Positions 50,874-60,276 of a stretch of 64,000 bases of DNA are shown piece by piece (the stretch's first letter is position 1; every line of letters begins with the position of its first letter). The DNA is from Methylobacterium sp. WSM2598 (GTDB lineage Bacteria > Pseudomonadota > Alphaproteobacteria > Rhizobiales > Beijerinckiaceae). Position numbers and translations under genes: made by a program. Under the pieces are notes generated by a model that was not told the DNA's origin, searched no databases, and worked only from the letters and a program-made list of their open reading frames with translations. The stretch covers positions 67,802-131,801 of the forward strand of contig NZ_KB900609.1 of assembly GCF_000379105.1 (NCBI RefSeq), in the 5' to 3' direction.

Positions 50874-53519
50874 TCAGTTGCGTCGCAGCAGCCGCTCGAA
50901 ATAGTCGAGTTCCTCGCGGGCGCGGTTCGGGTCGCCGAGCTTGCGCCGCAACTCCTCCAGGATGCGGCGGGCGCGCTCGACGCCGGATTCCTCGGCGGTC
51001 GGCACCCGCACGTTGCCGTTCTGGTAGTCGCGGCTGCGGGTCGGGCGGCCGAGGGGATCGTTGTCGCGGGAGCCCTGGCGGCCCTGCTGGCCGGGCTGGC
51101 CGTTGCTCTGCTGGCCCTCGCCGGGCTGCTCGTCCTGGCCGTCCTGACCCATCTGCTGCATCTGCTGAGCCATGCCCTGGGTGCCGCGCTGCAGCCCTTC
51201 CAGGGCGCGGCCCTGGGCGTCGACCGCGCTGCCCTCCTGGCCCTGGCCCAGGGATTGCTCGGCCTCGCGCATGGCCTGCTCGGCATCGGCGAGGCCCTGC
51301 TCGCCCTGCATGCCGAGTTCCTTCATGCGCCGCTGCAGCTCCTCCAGCCGCTCGCGCAGGGCCTGCTGCCGCTCGCCGAGGCTGCCCTGGCCCGGCTGCT
51401 GGCCCTTCTGCCCCTTCTGCCCCTTCTGCCCCTGCTGTCCTGGCTGCCCCTGCTCGCCCTCGCCGGGCTGCTGGCCCGGGCGCTGGCCCTGGCGCCCGCG
51501 CGGGCCCTGCTGCTGGCGCTCGCCCTGCTGGCCGCTCTGGGGCTGCTGGCCGTTGCGGCCGAAGCGCCGCTCCTGGCCCTGCCGGAAGGTCTCGTCGCGC
51601 AGGCCCTGCTGCTCGCGGGCCATGGTCTCCAATTCCTGCATCGAGCGGTTCATCTCGCGCATGGCCGGGTCGGACATGCGCGATCCGGGCTGCGCCATCT
51701 GCAGGTTCTCCAGGATCCCGCGCAGCTGGTCGAGCAGCCGCTGCGCCTCCGCCACGTCGCCCCGCTTCATCGCCTCCTGCATCTGCTGGAGCATGCGGTT
51801 GAGGTCGTCGGGCGTGACGGTGCGGTCGGCCTGCTGCTGCCGGTTCGGGTCGCCGGATTGCTGGTCCCGCTGCTGGCGCTGCGCGAATTCCTTCAGGAAC
51901 CGGTCCATCGCCTGCTTGAGGTCCTCGGTAAGCTTGCGGACCTCCTCGTCGGAGGCGCCGCGGTCGAGGGCCTCCTTCAGGCGGTCCTGGGCGGCGCGCA
52001 GGGCCTTCTCGGCGTCGGAGAGGTCGCCCTCCTCGATCTGCAGCGCCATCGCCCAGAGGAGGTCGGCCACCTCGCCGAGCGCCTCGTCGCTGCGGGCGGC
52101 GGTGAGGCGCCGCAGCGCCTCCTTGAGGCCGAGATAGACGCCCCATTGCGGCGTGAAGCGCTCGGGGGCGATCAGCAGCGCCTCCAGGGAGGTCTGCACC
52201 CGCGCCCGGCTGCCGTCCGGGTCGAGCACGAGGCGGCGGCGCTCCTCCGCGAGGGCGCGGGCGAGGGGCTGGGTGAAGACCCGGCCGGGCAGGGTCGTGG
52301 TCAGCGTCTCGCTGCGGCCCTCCTGGCCCGCCTCGTCCCGGGCGACGAGGGTGAGGCGCACCCGCGCCCCCGCCCAGGGATTGTCGGTCAGGTCGATGAG
52401 GGTGCGGGTGTCCTGCCCGCCCTGCGCCTCGGCCGGCAGGCTGAGGGCGAGGCGCGGCGGCGGCACGAGGCTGCGCGCCCCGCGCCGCAGCGGCTCGACC
52501 AGCCCCTCGGCGGAGGCGATGCCGTAATCGTCCTTGGCCCGGTAGGCGATCGTGAAGGTGCCGCGCCCGTTCGCCTCCGGCGGCCCCGCGAAGGCGATCT
52601 CCGGCGGCTTGTCGGGGATGGTCTCGACGGTGAGCCGGTGCCCGCGGGCGAGCCCGGTCTGCACCGAGAGGTCGGCGCTGCCGCCGGTCAGGGTGAAGCG
52701 CTCCTCGCGGAGTTCCGGCTTCTGCGGCCCGGCCGGCGGCACCGGCTTGAGGCCGCTCCCCGGCGTGACCGCGGCGTCCGCCGCCCCGGCGATGCGGATG
52801 ACGAGGGTGGAGTTGATCGGCGCCCGCAGGTGCTGGTCGGATTCCGCGATCGCGACGATCAGCGGCGGCAGCCGCGTGTAGAGGGGCGGGTCGATCCAGC
52901 CGTCCACGCGGAAGGCGGGCGCCGCGGCCGGGGGGCCGCGCCAGTCGAAGGCCGCGGCGATCCGCTCGCCCGCCTCCGGCCCGGCCACGAAGGCGCCGGC
53001 CACCGCGGCGAGCAGCGCGCCGGCCCGCAGCGCGTAGGGATCGCGCCGCACCATTCCGGGTCGCGGGCCCGAGACCTTCAGGCGCCCGAGGGTCTGGGCG
53101 GCGCGCCGACGGTGCAGGTCCCAGAGCGCCCGGGTGGCCGGGTCCTGCCGGCCGATCGCGAGCGTGTCCTCGAGGGCGCGCGCCGGGCCGTGGCGCAGGC
53201 CCGCGTCGCGGTCGATCCGCGCCAGGGCCTCGCCGCGCGGCAGCGGGCGCAGGCGCAGGAGCGGCAGCAGGGCGGCCAGGAAGGCGAGGCCGAAGGCGGC
53301 GACGCCCGCCATGCGCCAGGACGGCGGCAGGTCGAGCCACAGCCCGAGCCAGGAGGCGGCGAGGAAGAGGAGCGCCACCGCGAGCCCCCGCCACAGGATC
53401 GGCCAGGCCCGCTCCCAGGCGGTGACCCGGGCGGCGCGGAGGACCAGCCGGTCGAGGCCCGCCCGCAGGGCCGGCGCATCGGACGGATGCTCCGCTCTCT
53501 TCGGCCCGGCCTCGCTCAT
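50874..53519 (-). CDS. DUF4175 / TIGR02302 family membrane protein
   Basis: An 881-residue protein. Two spans near residues 43-95 and a third near 165-185 anchor it, and the remainder is probably periplasmic, with beta-rich repeats (VDGWIDPPLYTRLPP, LSVQTGLARGHRLTVETIPDKPPEIAF) followed by helical regions. Residues about 640-740 and 790-820 are Gln/Gly-rich low complexity (including GQKGQKGQKGQ from three 9-bp repeats). The C-terminal end has SRDYQNGNVRVPT and a helical REELDYFERLLRRN typical of TIGR02302. The function is unknown. In related genomes it follows lysA, as here. Confidence 0.87.
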   Translation of the reverse strand: MSEAGPKRAEHPSDAPALRAGLDRLVLRAARVTAWERAWPILWRGLAVALLFLAASWLGLWLDLPPSWRMAGVAAFGLAFLAALLPLLRLRPLPRGEALARIDRDAGLRHGPARALEDTLAIGRQDPATRALWDLHRRRAAQTLGRLKVSGPRPGMVRRDPYALRAGALLAAVAGAFVAGPEAGERIAAAFDWRGPPAAAPAFRVDGWIDPPLYTRLPPLIVAIAESDQHLRAPINSTLVIRIAGAADAAVTPGSGLKPVPPAGPQKPELREERFTLTGGSADLSVQTGLARGHRLTVETIPDKPPEIAFAGPPEANGRGTFTIAYRAKDDYGIASAEGLVEPLRRGARSLVPPPRLALSLPAEAQGGQDTRTLIDLTDNPWAGARVRLTLVARDEAGQEGRSETLTTTLPGRVFTQPLARALAEERRRLVLDPDGSRARVQTSLEALLIAPERFTPQWGVYLGLKEALRRLTAARSDEALGEVADLLWAMALQIEEGDLSDAEKALRAAQDRLKEALDRGASDEEVRKLTEDLKQAMDRFLKEFAQRQQRDQQSGDPNRQQQADRTVTPDDLNRMLQQMQEAMKRGDVAEAQRLLDQLRGILENLQMAQPGSRMSDPAMREMNRSMQELETMAREQQGLRDETFRQGQERRFGRNGQQPQSGQQGERQQQGPRGRQGQRPGQQPGEGEQGQPGQQGQKGQKGQKGQQPGQGSLGERQQALRERLEELQRRMKELGMQGEQGLADAEQAMREAEQSLGQGQEGSAVDAQGRALEGLQRGTQGMAQQMQQMGQDGQDEQPGEGQQSNGQPGQQGRQGSRDNDPLGRPTRSRDYQNGNVRVPTAEESGVERARRILEELRRKLGDPNRAREELDYFERLLRRN

Positions 53520-53606
53520 CGGCTGCTCCCGCTCACGCCCGCCCGCCGAACCTCCCTCGCCGGACCGTGGGGGAGGCTAGCACGCGGGGCGCCGCCGACC
53601 AGCGGG

Positions 53607-53768
53607 TCAAATCCGCTCAGGCGTCCGGGCGCGGCCGGGCGGGTCCTGCGGGGCGTCCTTCAGCGCGGCGCGCACGGCGGCGAGCAGCGCGTGGTGATCC
53701 GCGGCGAGCTGGCGCGCCTGGGCGACGACGGCCTCAGCGCGGGCGGTGAGGGAGCGGGTTTGCGACAT
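53607..53768 (-). CDS. Small hypothetical protein between lysA and DUF4175
   Basis: A 53-residue, mostly helical frame (SLTARAEAVVAQARQLAADHHALLAAVRAALKD) with a charged tail. No recognised domain. It is on the same strand, 111 bp after lysA and 87 bp before the DUF4175 gene, so it would be in that operon. Composition fits a real gene but the size leaves doubt. Confidence 0.5.
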   Translation of the reverse strand: MSQTRSLTARAEAVVAQARQLAADHHALLAAVRAALKDAPQDPPGRARTPERI

Positions 53769-53879
53769 GGCGGGCCTCGAACCTGATGCCTGCAGCCTCG
53801 CACCCCCCCGTCGCCGCGCCGTTTCGCCGATCGGTCGCATTTGAGCGAATCCCGTCGCCCGGGGCCGCCCCGGCCGCGC

Positions 53880-55151
53880 TCAGGGCGCCAGCCAGTCGGG
53901 CACGCGGTCGAGACCGATCAGCTCCTCGTAGCTCTGGCGCGGGCGCACCACCGCGTGGGCGGCGCCGCGCACCAGCACCTCCGGCACCAGGCGGCGCGTG
54001 TTGTAGGTGCCGGCCTGCACCGCCCCGTAGGCGCCCGCGCTCATCACCGCGAGGAGGTCGCCGGGCGCCACCGCCGGCATCTCGCGGCCGAGCGCGAGGT
54101 AATCCCCGCTCTCGCAGACCGGCCCCACCACGTCCGCGGTGAGGCGCGGCGCCTCCGGGTCCGGCTGCCGCACCGGGCGCAGCGCGTGATAGGCCTCGTA
54201 GAGGGTCGGGCGGATCAGGTCGTTCATCCCCGCATCCACGATCACGAAGCTGCGGCCCTCGCCCTCCTTCACGTACACGACCCGGGTGACGAGGATGCCG
54301 GCATTGCCGGCGATCATCCGGCCGATCTCGAAGACCGGCCGCAGCCCCAGCGGCCGGAAGTGCGGGCGGATCACCGCCGCGAAGGCCGCCGGGTCCGGCG
54401 GCGGCGCGTTGTCGTCCCGGTAGGGGATGCCGAGGCCGCCGCCGAAATCGATGTGGTGGAGCCGGTGCCCCGCCGCCATCAGGTCGCGGGCGAGTTCGGC
54501 GAGCAGGGAAGCCGCGTTGTCGTAGGGGGCGAGATCCGTGATCTGGCTGCCGATATGCATGTCGACGCCCGCGACCGCGAGCCCCGGCAGCGCCGCCGCG
54601 CGGGCATAGACCTCGCGGGCGCGGCTGATCGGGATGCCGAACTTGTTCTCGGACTTGCCCGTCGAGATCTTGGCGTGGGTCCGGGCATCGACGTCGGGAT
54701 TGACGCGGATCGAGACCGGGGCAGTCTGCCCGCGCGCCCGCGCCACCTCCGAGAGGGCTTCGAGTTCCGGCTCGCTCTCGACGTTGAAGCACAGGATGCC
54801 GGCGTCGAGCGCGACCGCCATCTCGGCGCGGGTCTTGGCCACGCCCGAGAACACGATCCGCTCGCCCGGCACGCCCGCCGCGAGGGCGCGGCGCAGCTCG
54901 CCCTCCGACACGATGTCCATGCCGGCGCCGAGCCGGGCCAGGCTGGCGAGCACCGCCTGGTTCGAATTCGCCTTCACGGCGAAACAGACGAGGGGATCGT
55001 CGCCCGCGAAGGCCTCGGCGAAGACGCGGAAATGCCGCTCCAGGGTGGCGGAGGCGTAGCAGTAGAACGGGGTGCCGACGGCCTCGGCGAGCCGCGCGAG
55101 GTCGACCTCCTCGGCGTGGAGCGTGCCGTCCCGGTAGGTGAAGTGGTGCAT
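53880..55151 (-). CDS. lysA: Diaminopimelate decarboxylase
   Basis: A 423-residue fold-type III PLP decarboxylase, the last step of lysine synthesis. TPFYCYASATLERHF, PLP Lys60 in CFAVKANSNQAVL, GAGMDIVSEGEL, HAKISTGKSENKFGI, DFGGGLGIPY and VGPVCESGDYLALGREMP (the CESGD cysteine from the partner subunit) are all present. ATG 55151. Gene order lptM, gap, lysA, small frame, DUF4175 is common in this order of bacteria. Confidence 0.95.
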   Translation of the reverse strand: MHHFTYRDGTLHAEEVDLARLAEAVGTPFYCYASATLERHFRVFAEAFAGDDPLVCFAVKANSNQAVLASLARLGAGMDIVSEGELRRALAAGVPGERIVFSGVAKTRAEMAVALDAGILCFNVESEPELEALSEVARARGQTAPVSIRVNPDVDARTHAKISTGKSENKFGIPISRAREVYARAAALPGLAVAGVDMHIGSQITDLAPYDNAASLLAELARDLMAAGHRLHHIDFGGGLGIPYRDDNAPPPDPAAFAAVIRPHFRPLGLRPVFEIGRMIAGNAGILVTRVVYVKEGEGRSFVIVDAGMNDLIRPTLYEAYHALRPVRQPDPEAPRLTADVVGPVCESGDYLALGREMPAVAPGDLLAVMSAGAYGAVQAGTYNTRRLVPEVLVRGAAHAVVRPRQSYEELIGLDRVPDWLAP

Positions 55152-55479
55152 CGGGCTCTCGACGGATCTGCGGCTGGCGGCTTACGCAGATTTGCGCCGG
55201 CGCGCCAACGCCAATCTGCCCGGCCCCCTTCGCCGAAGCGGTCGCCGCTCGGGCGGCAGGAATGCGGCAGGAACCACGCGGGTCCGGCACCCCGAGCGGA
55301 ATCGCCGCGCCCCCTGCTCGGTCGCCCGATCCGCCGCGGGGTCTCGCCGCGCGGGCCATCACGGCCTCTCAGCGGAGTGGCGCGCGGCAACTCCGCTTAG
55401 CCCTTGTTCTTGCATCATTTTCCGCTGACGCGGTGCTTCGGTTCGCCGCCGAAACGGTGACCCCTTCGGCGAAGGATGC
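55152..55479. other. 328-bp gap between lptM and lysA
   Basis: No supported gene and no riboswitch that I can recognise. An 8-bp inverted repeat (55371-55378 and 55390-55397) and a short CCTTCGCC GAAGG-type hairpin next to the lptM stop are the only structures seen. An AT-richer patch (55397-55440) may contain the lysA promoter. Confidence 0.35.
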
Positions 55480-55764
55480 TCAGAGCAGCGGATCGAGCGG
55501 GAAGGGTCCCCGGGGCACGGTGAAGCGCTTGCGGCTGTTGCCCGAGGATTGCCGCGAGGGCTGGGCGACGCCGGGCGTGTCGGGGATCTGCGGCAGGGCG
55601 GGATCGACATCCTCATCCTCGGCGCGCGCCGCCGCGCCCGACGTGCCGGGCAGGCCGGAGGCGGCCGGGGCGACCGCCTGGGGCGCTTCGAGCGGTCCGC
55701 GCCGGCCGCAGGCGCCGAGGAGCGCGACCGTACCGATCACGAGGAGGAGGCGGAGCAGGGTCAT
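55480..55764 (-). CDS. lptM: LPS translocon maturation lipoprotein LptM (YifL-like)
   Basis: A 94-residue lipoprotein. The leader TLLRLLLVIGTVALLGAC has a lipobox (LGAC19) and the start of the mature chain, GRRGPLEAP, is the conserved LptM (C-G-x-x-G-P-L) motif. The tail is disordered with Pro and charged residues and is longer than in enterobacteria. LptM aids LptD-LptE disulphide maturation. It is the gene before lysA, the usual synteny. Confidence 0.9.
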   Translation of the reverse strand: MTLLRLLLVIGTVALLGACGRRGPLEAPQAVAPAASGLPGTSGAAARAEDEDVDPALPQIPDTPGVAQPSRQSSGNSRKRFTVPRGPFPLDPLL

Positions 55765-55939
55765 CCGGGATCCGAAGCGTGGCGGCGGCACCATAGCGGC
55801 GCGGACGCGGCGAGGCGAGCCCGGCCGGCGCGTCGCGCGCTGGGGACGGGCCGCAAGACGCCGCTCGCCATCGTGTTGCTGAACGGTTAAGCTTACGTAG
55901 TACGCGCATCGTCCCGATGCTGCGCGGAGAGGGAGATTC

Positions 55940-58045
55940 GTGAGTCTTTCGACGGTGCGCCTGCACCAGCTCCTCGTCGCCGCGGCCTTCCTGGTGCCGT
56001 GCGTGGTCCTCCTCGGGGCCGCGTGGTGGAACCGGACGGAGGTGCTGCGGGAGGCCGACAGCGCCGTCCAGCGCACGGCCGCAGTGATGCACGAGCACGC
56101 CTCGAAGGTCTTCGACACCGCCGAACTCGCCATGGACCGCGTCGACGACTACGTCTTCGACCGGCCCTGGGGCCAGATCGGGGCCCCGGCCACGAACGCC
56201 TTCCTGTCGACGCTCAAGGCGCCGCTGGCCCAGGCGGTGGCGGTCTGGGTGGTGGATCCCGAGGGCGTGGTGCGGGCGAGCAGCCGCGCGGGCGACGTCG
56301 GCGCGGCGCTGGCGGGCCGCGACATCTTCGCGGTGCACCGCGCCCGCGACATCGGGATCTATGTCGGGCCGGCCCTGCGCGAGGGCGAGCAGGAGACCTT
56401 CGCGGTGAGCCGGCGGCGCTCGACCGAGGACGGCCGCTTCGACGGCGTCATCGTGATCGCCCTCGGCACGGGCTATTTCGGGCGCTTCTACGCGGAGGTC
56501 GCGGCACCGACCGCCCACGAGGCGCTGCTCCTGCGCGCCGACGGGGCCGTCCTGGTGCGCGAGCCCGAGCGCGTCGGGGCCGAGCCGCGGCTCCCTCCGG
56601 GCGATCCGTTCATGCGGGCGATCCACGGCGGCCCGCAGGGCGGCTTCGCGGTCGCGACGCCCCCCGGGCGGCGCGAGGCGCGGGTGGCCTGGCGCCGGGT
56701 CGGGGATTACCCGGTTCAGGTCGCCTTCTCGGTCGAGAGCCGCGTCGCCGAGGAGCGCTGGTACGAGAACCTGCAGCTCTACGGGGCGGTCGCGACGGTC
56801 TCGGCCCTCACGCTGGTGCTGATGGCTTGGCTCGCCCTGCGCCGCGCCAGGGCCGAGGAGGAGGCGCTGGCGCGCCTCACCCGCGAGACGGCCCAGCGCG
56901 CCGCCGCCGAGGAGCGGCTGCGCCAGTCGCAGAAGATGGAGGCGGTGGGCCAGCTCACCGGCGGCATCGCCCACGATTTCAACAACCTGCTCGCCGTGAT
57001 CACGGGCTCGCTGGAGGTGCTGCAGCGGCGCCTCGCCCGCGGCGACACCGACGTGGGCCGCTTCATCGAGGGCGCCCTCGACGGGGCGGACCGGGCGGCC
57101 AAGCTCACCCACCGGCTCCTCGCCTTCGCGCGCCAGCAGCCGCTGGAGCCGCGCCCCACCGACCCGAACCGGCTGATCACCGGCATGGTCGACCTCCTGC
57201 GGCGCACGCTCGGGGAGACGGTGACGGTCGAGACGCGGCTCGCCGTCGGGGTGCCGCCGATCTTCGTCGACCAGAACCAGCTCGAGAACGCGATCCTGAA
57301 CCTCGCGGTCAATGCCCGCGACGCGATGCCGGGGGGCGGGCGCCTGACCCTGGAGACCGCCCGCGACGGCGCCCGGGACGGGCGCGCGGCGGTGGCGGTC
57401 ACGGTGCGCGACACCGGGACCGGCATGCCGCCCGAGGTCGTGGCCCGCGCCTTCGAGCCCTTCTTCACGACGAAGCCGCAGGGCCGCGGCACCGGGCTCG
57501 GCCTGTCCCAGGTCTACGGCTTCGTCACTCAATCGGGGGGCGAGGTGCGGATCGACAGCGCCCCCGGTCTCGGCACCGCCGTCGTGCTGATCCTGCCCGT
57601 CTACGAGGGCAGCGCACCGGTCGAGGGGACGGGGCGCGGGCGCGTCGGCGGCCCCGCGCCGCCGCGTCAGGCCCGCACCGTGCTGGTGGTCGAGGACGAC
57701 GCGATGGTGCGCCGGGCCAGCGCCGAGACGATCGGCGAACTCGGCTACCGGACGATCACCGCCCCGGACGGCGCGGCGGCGCTCGCCTGCCTCGACAGCA
57801 ACCGGGACGTGGCGGTGCTGTTCACGGACGTGGTGATGCCGGGCCTCGACGGGCCGAGCCTCGCGGCGGAGGCGCGGCGGCGCCGGCCCGACCTCAAGGT
57901 GGTCTTCGCCACCGGGCACGGCCGCGAGGAGGGCCGGGAGGGGCCGCTGCCGGGACCCGGCGAGACCGTGCTGCGCAAGCCCTTCACCATCGAGGATCTC
58001 GCCGCCGCCCTGCAGGCGGTCTCGCGCGAGGAAGCCTCCGCCTGA
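55940..58045 (+). CDS. Hybrid sensor histidine kinase with periplasmic sensor
   Basis: A 701-residue kinase. Span 1 at 10-28, a periplasmic dCACHE-like sensor (30-275, with VWVVDPEGVVRASS and FAVSRRRSTEDGRFDGVIVIALGTGYFG), and span 2 near 283-301. HisKA with [11 protein letters not shown] (His345), ATPase with AILNLAVNARDAMPG and GTGLGLSQVYGFVTQSGG, and a C-terminal receiver with Asp630 in LFTDVVMPGLDG. The kinase module is closely similar to that of the LOV kinase at 26 kb. GTG start with GAGAGGGA upstream. The ligand is unknown. Confidence 0.9.
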   Translation: MSLSTVRLHQLLVAAAFLVPCVVLLGAAWWNRTEVLREADSAVQRTAAVMHEHASKVFDTAELAMDRVDDYVFDRPWGQIGAPATNAFLSTLKAPLAQAVAVWVVDPEGVVRASSRAGDVGAALAGRDIFAVHRARDIGIYVGPALREGEQETFAVSRRRSTEDGRFDGVIVIALGTGYFGRFYAEVAAPTAHEALLLRADGAVLVREPERVGAEPRLPPGDPFMRAIHGGPQGGFAVATPPGRREARVAWRRVGDYPVQVAFSVESRVAEERWYENLQLYGAVATVSALTLVLMAWLALRRARAEEEALARLTRETAQRAAAEERLRQSQKMEAVGQLTGGIAHDFNNLLAVITGSLEVLQRRLARGDTDVGRFIEGALDGADRAAKLTHRLLAFARQQPLEPRPTDPNRLITGMVDLLRRTLGETVTVETRLAVGVPPIFVDQNQLENAILNLAVNARDAMPGGGRLTLETARDGARDGRAAVAVTVRDTGTGMPPEVVARAFEPFFTTKPQGRGTGLGLSQVYGFVTQSGGEVRIDSAPGLGTAVVLILPVYEGSAPVEGTGRGRVGGPAPPRQARTVLVVEDDAMVRRASAETIGELGYRTITAPDGAAALACLDSNRDVAVLFTDVVMPGLDGPSLAAEARRRRPDLKVVFATGHGREEGREGPLPGPGETVLRKPFTIEDLAAALQAVSREEASA

Positions 58046-58083
58046 TCCGGGCAGCGGCGCCGCCCGTCCCGCCCTCGCGCCGC

Positions 58084-58344
58084 TCAGTTCTTGCTGCTGT
58101 TCTGCTTCAGGCCCTCTTCGTAGGCGTCGATCGCCCGTTTGCAGTTGACCGAGATCTTCTTCATGTTCTTCTCGAAGCAGCGGTCGACCTCGGGGCTCTC
58201 GGGCGGAAGATTGCCGCAATAGGTCAGGTAATCGCCGGTGCAGTATTTCTTCAGGGTCGGATCGTCCCGCTGCGCCAGGGCGGGGGCGGCGATCAGCGAG
58301 GCGCCCGCGAGCAAGAGAGCAAACGACGTCGGCTTGAGCGTCAT
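58084..58344 (-). CDS. Exported cysteine-rich protein
   Basis: An 86-residue protein. Signal peptide SFALLLAGASLIAAPALAQ, then LKKYCTGDYLTYCGNLPPESPEVDRCFEKNM and SVNCKRAIDAY, a single cysteine-rich repeat unit (YC-x-YC-x-C-x-C) of the Cys_rich type. Four cysteines should make two disulphides. Periplasmic, function unknown. Convergent with the hybrid kinase gene. Confidence 0.75.
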   Translation of the reverse strand: MTLKPTSFALLLAGASLIAAPALAQRDDPTLKKYCTGDYLTYCGNLPPESPEVDRCFEKNMKKISVNCKRAIDAYEEGLKQNSSKN

Positions 58345-58473
58345 GGCGTTGAGCCTCGCAGCTTGTGAGGGGATGGCGCGGAGATGGCCCGAAACGGCGG
58401 CCCTGGCAAGAGCGCCGCGGCGTTCGGGCGACGCGAGGTCAGGCACCGCGGCGGACCGCCCGGGCGAGGCCGC

Positions 58474-59391
58474 TCAGCGCGCCGCGGCCTGGGAGGGTAT
58501 CGGGGTGGCCGGGGGCAGCCGCGGCTCGGCCCGGGCGGCGGGGCCGCGCGCCTGGGCCATCAGGGCCTCCGCCACCTCGACGATCCGGCGTTCCAGGGCC
58601 GCGTTCTCGGCGAGCAGCCGCTCGGCGGGCGGCGTCGCCTGCGCCTCGGCCAGGGCCCGGCGGGCGCCCGCCAAGCCTTCGAGGGCGGCCTGATGGGCGG
58701 GGCGGAGCGCGGCGAGTTCCTCCTCGGCGGCGACGTGGCGGCTGGTCAGGTCGGCGAGGGCGTCCTCCAGGGCCTGGATCTGGGCGCGGGCCCCGGCCGC
58801 GACGCTCTCGCCGATGCTGGCGAGGCGCTCGCGGGCCTCCAGCGCCTGCGCCTGCGCGAGGTCGCGGGCGGTCTGCGCCTCGCTCAGCGCGCGGCGGGTG
58901 CTCTCCAGCTCGGCCCGGCTGCCGTCGAGGTCGGCGAGGGCGCGCTGGTGCGGGCCTTCGAGGGCGCGCAGGGCCTCCTCGGCCGCCGCCCGGGCCACGC
59001 GCAGCTCGTCCCGCTCCGTCTCCACCGCGGCGAGCCGCGCCCGCGTCTTGGCGAGGTCCCGCTCCAGCCCGGCGAGGCGCTCGTCGCGCTGCGCCAGTTC
59101 GGTGGTGAGCGCCCCGATCCTGACGGCTCGCCGGCCGAGCTCCTCCATCTCGGCGCGGCGCTCGCCGCGCGCCTCCTCGACCTTGCGCTCGAGCTGGCGC
59201 TGCAGCACCGCGAACTCGGCCCGCAGATGGTCCTTCTCGGCGGTCAGCTCGGCGATCGACATCGGGAACTGGCTCTCCAGCCGCCGCCGCGCGAGCCGCT
59301 CGGCCCGCGCGTTGAGGGCGGGCAGGACGAGGAGCGCGCACAGGCTTGCGCCGAGGGCGCCCAGCGCGAAGATCATGACGGATTCGATCAC
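58474..59391 (-). CDS. Membrane-anchored coiled-coil protein
   Basis: A 305-residue protein. An N-terminal membrane helix (SVMIFALGALGASLCALLVLPAL) is followed by RRRLESQFPMSIAELTAEKDHLRAEFAVLQRQLERKV, a conserved start I recall from a Hyphomicrobiales-specific family, and about 200 residues of Ala/Glu/Arg coiled coil (heptads throughout). The Pro-rich tail is disordered. Possibly a structural or envelope scaffold factor. A lone gene, 148 bp after eipA on the same strand. Confidence 0.8.
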   Translation of the reverse strand: MIESVMIFALGALGASLCALLVLPALNARAERLARRRLESQFPMSIAELTAEKDHLRAEFAVLQRQLERKVEEARGERRAEMEELGRRAVRIGALTTELAQRDERLAGLERDLAKTRARLAAVETERDELRVARAAAEEALRALEGPHQRALADLDGSRAELESTRRALSEAQTARDLAQAQALEARERLASIGESVAAGARAQIQALEDALADLTSRHVAAEEELAALRPAHQAALEGLAGARRALAEAQATPPAERLLAENAALERRIVEVAEALMAQARGPAARAEPRLPPATPIPSQAAAR

Positions 59392-59539
59392 GCGGGCAGA
59401 ACTCTCATCGGGCGCTCGCCAGGGTTACGGGCCCGGGTTCCGGGACCGACCGGACCCTGCCACGGGACCGGGGCCCGGGCCAAGGCCCGATCGGGGTCGA
59501 CACCGCGAGCGGACAAGTTCGACCAAGCAAGCGCCCAGC

Positions 59540-60145
59540 TCAGAACGGGTTCCAGGTCGGCGCCTCGGTGAACTTCAGATAGCCGACATTGATCCCGAAC
59601 CGGGCGCCGACCCCGGTGCGGATCGGAACCACCACGATGTTGTCGGCGGTCGCGGCCGACATGCCGACGCCCCCGACCACGTAGGCCGACCCGTCCATCC
59701 CGACGAAGCGCCGGTAGAGCCCGCGCAGGGAGGGCAGGTTGTAGACCAGCATCATGGTGCGGGCGCCGTCGCCCCCGACGTCGAAACCCAGGGAGGGACC
59801 CTGCCAGTAGATCCGGCGCTGCCCGGCATTGCGGGTGTAGAGCGTGCCCTCGCCGTAGCGCACGCCGCCGATCACCGCGCCCGAGGCCTCCTGGCCGAGG
59901 ATGTAGCCGTTCGGCTCGCCCCAGCGCCGGGCCGCCTCCTGCACCGCGAGCGCGAGGCCCCGGGTCGTCGCGCCGAAGAAGCGGTGGCCGGAATCGAGGA
60001 TCTCCCGGCTGTCGAAGCTCTCGGGGCTCGGCTCCTGCGCGGCGGCGCGGGCCGCGAGCGGCGCGGCCGCAGCGAGGAAAGCCGCGGCGCGCAGCACCGC
60101 CCGGCGCGTCGGGCGCGCGGGGCCGGGGGATGGGGCGAAGAGCAT
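59540..60145 (-). CDS. eipA: Envelope integrity protein EipA (DUF1134)
   Basis: A 201-residue exported protein. The leader TRRAVLRAAAFLAAAAPLAARAA is a signal peptide, and the mature part has YILGQEASGAVIGGVRYGEGTLYTR, YWQGPSLGFDVGGDGARTMMLVYNLP, and VGGVGMSAATADNIVVVPIRTGVGARFGINVGYLKFT, the beta-barrel-like DUF1134 pattern. In Brucella EipA supports cell-envelope integrity and interacts genetically with O-polysaccharide. It is divergent from the YHS-like gene. Confidence 0.9.
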   Translation of the reverse strand: MLFAPSPGPARPTRRAVLRAAAFLAAAAPLAARAAAQEPSPESFDSREILDSGHRFFGATTRGLALAVQEAARRWGEPNGYILGQEASGAVIGGVRYGEGTLYTRNAGQRRIYWQGPSLGFDVGGDGARTMMLVYNLPSLRGLYRRFVGMDGSAYVVGGVGMSAATADNIVVVPIRTGVGARFGINVGYLKFTEAPTWNPF

Positions 60146-60276
60146 CTGTTAGGCTCCCGGCGCTATGCATCGGGCCGGCGCGGGAGCCGGCCGAGGCGGA
60201 ACCAAAGACGTCCGGCGGGGGACGGCGCCGCGGAAGGGCGGCCGGCCGGCGCCGGTCACGCCAGGATGCGCGCGAT

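Noticed and set aside
50637..53786. A 1049-codon antisense frame across the DUF4175 gene
   Set aside because: Low-complexity leucine/alanine stretches reflect the Gln-rich repeats of the real gene read on the opposite strand.
55152..55479. A lysine riboswitch before lysA
   Set aside because: No recognisable lysine-element core, and alphaproteobacteria generally lack it.
58043..58052. TGATCCGGGC at the end of the hybrid kinase as a fifth repeat copy
   Set aside because: Only the first nine bases match. The core and hairpin 1 are absent, so it is chance or a very old remnant.
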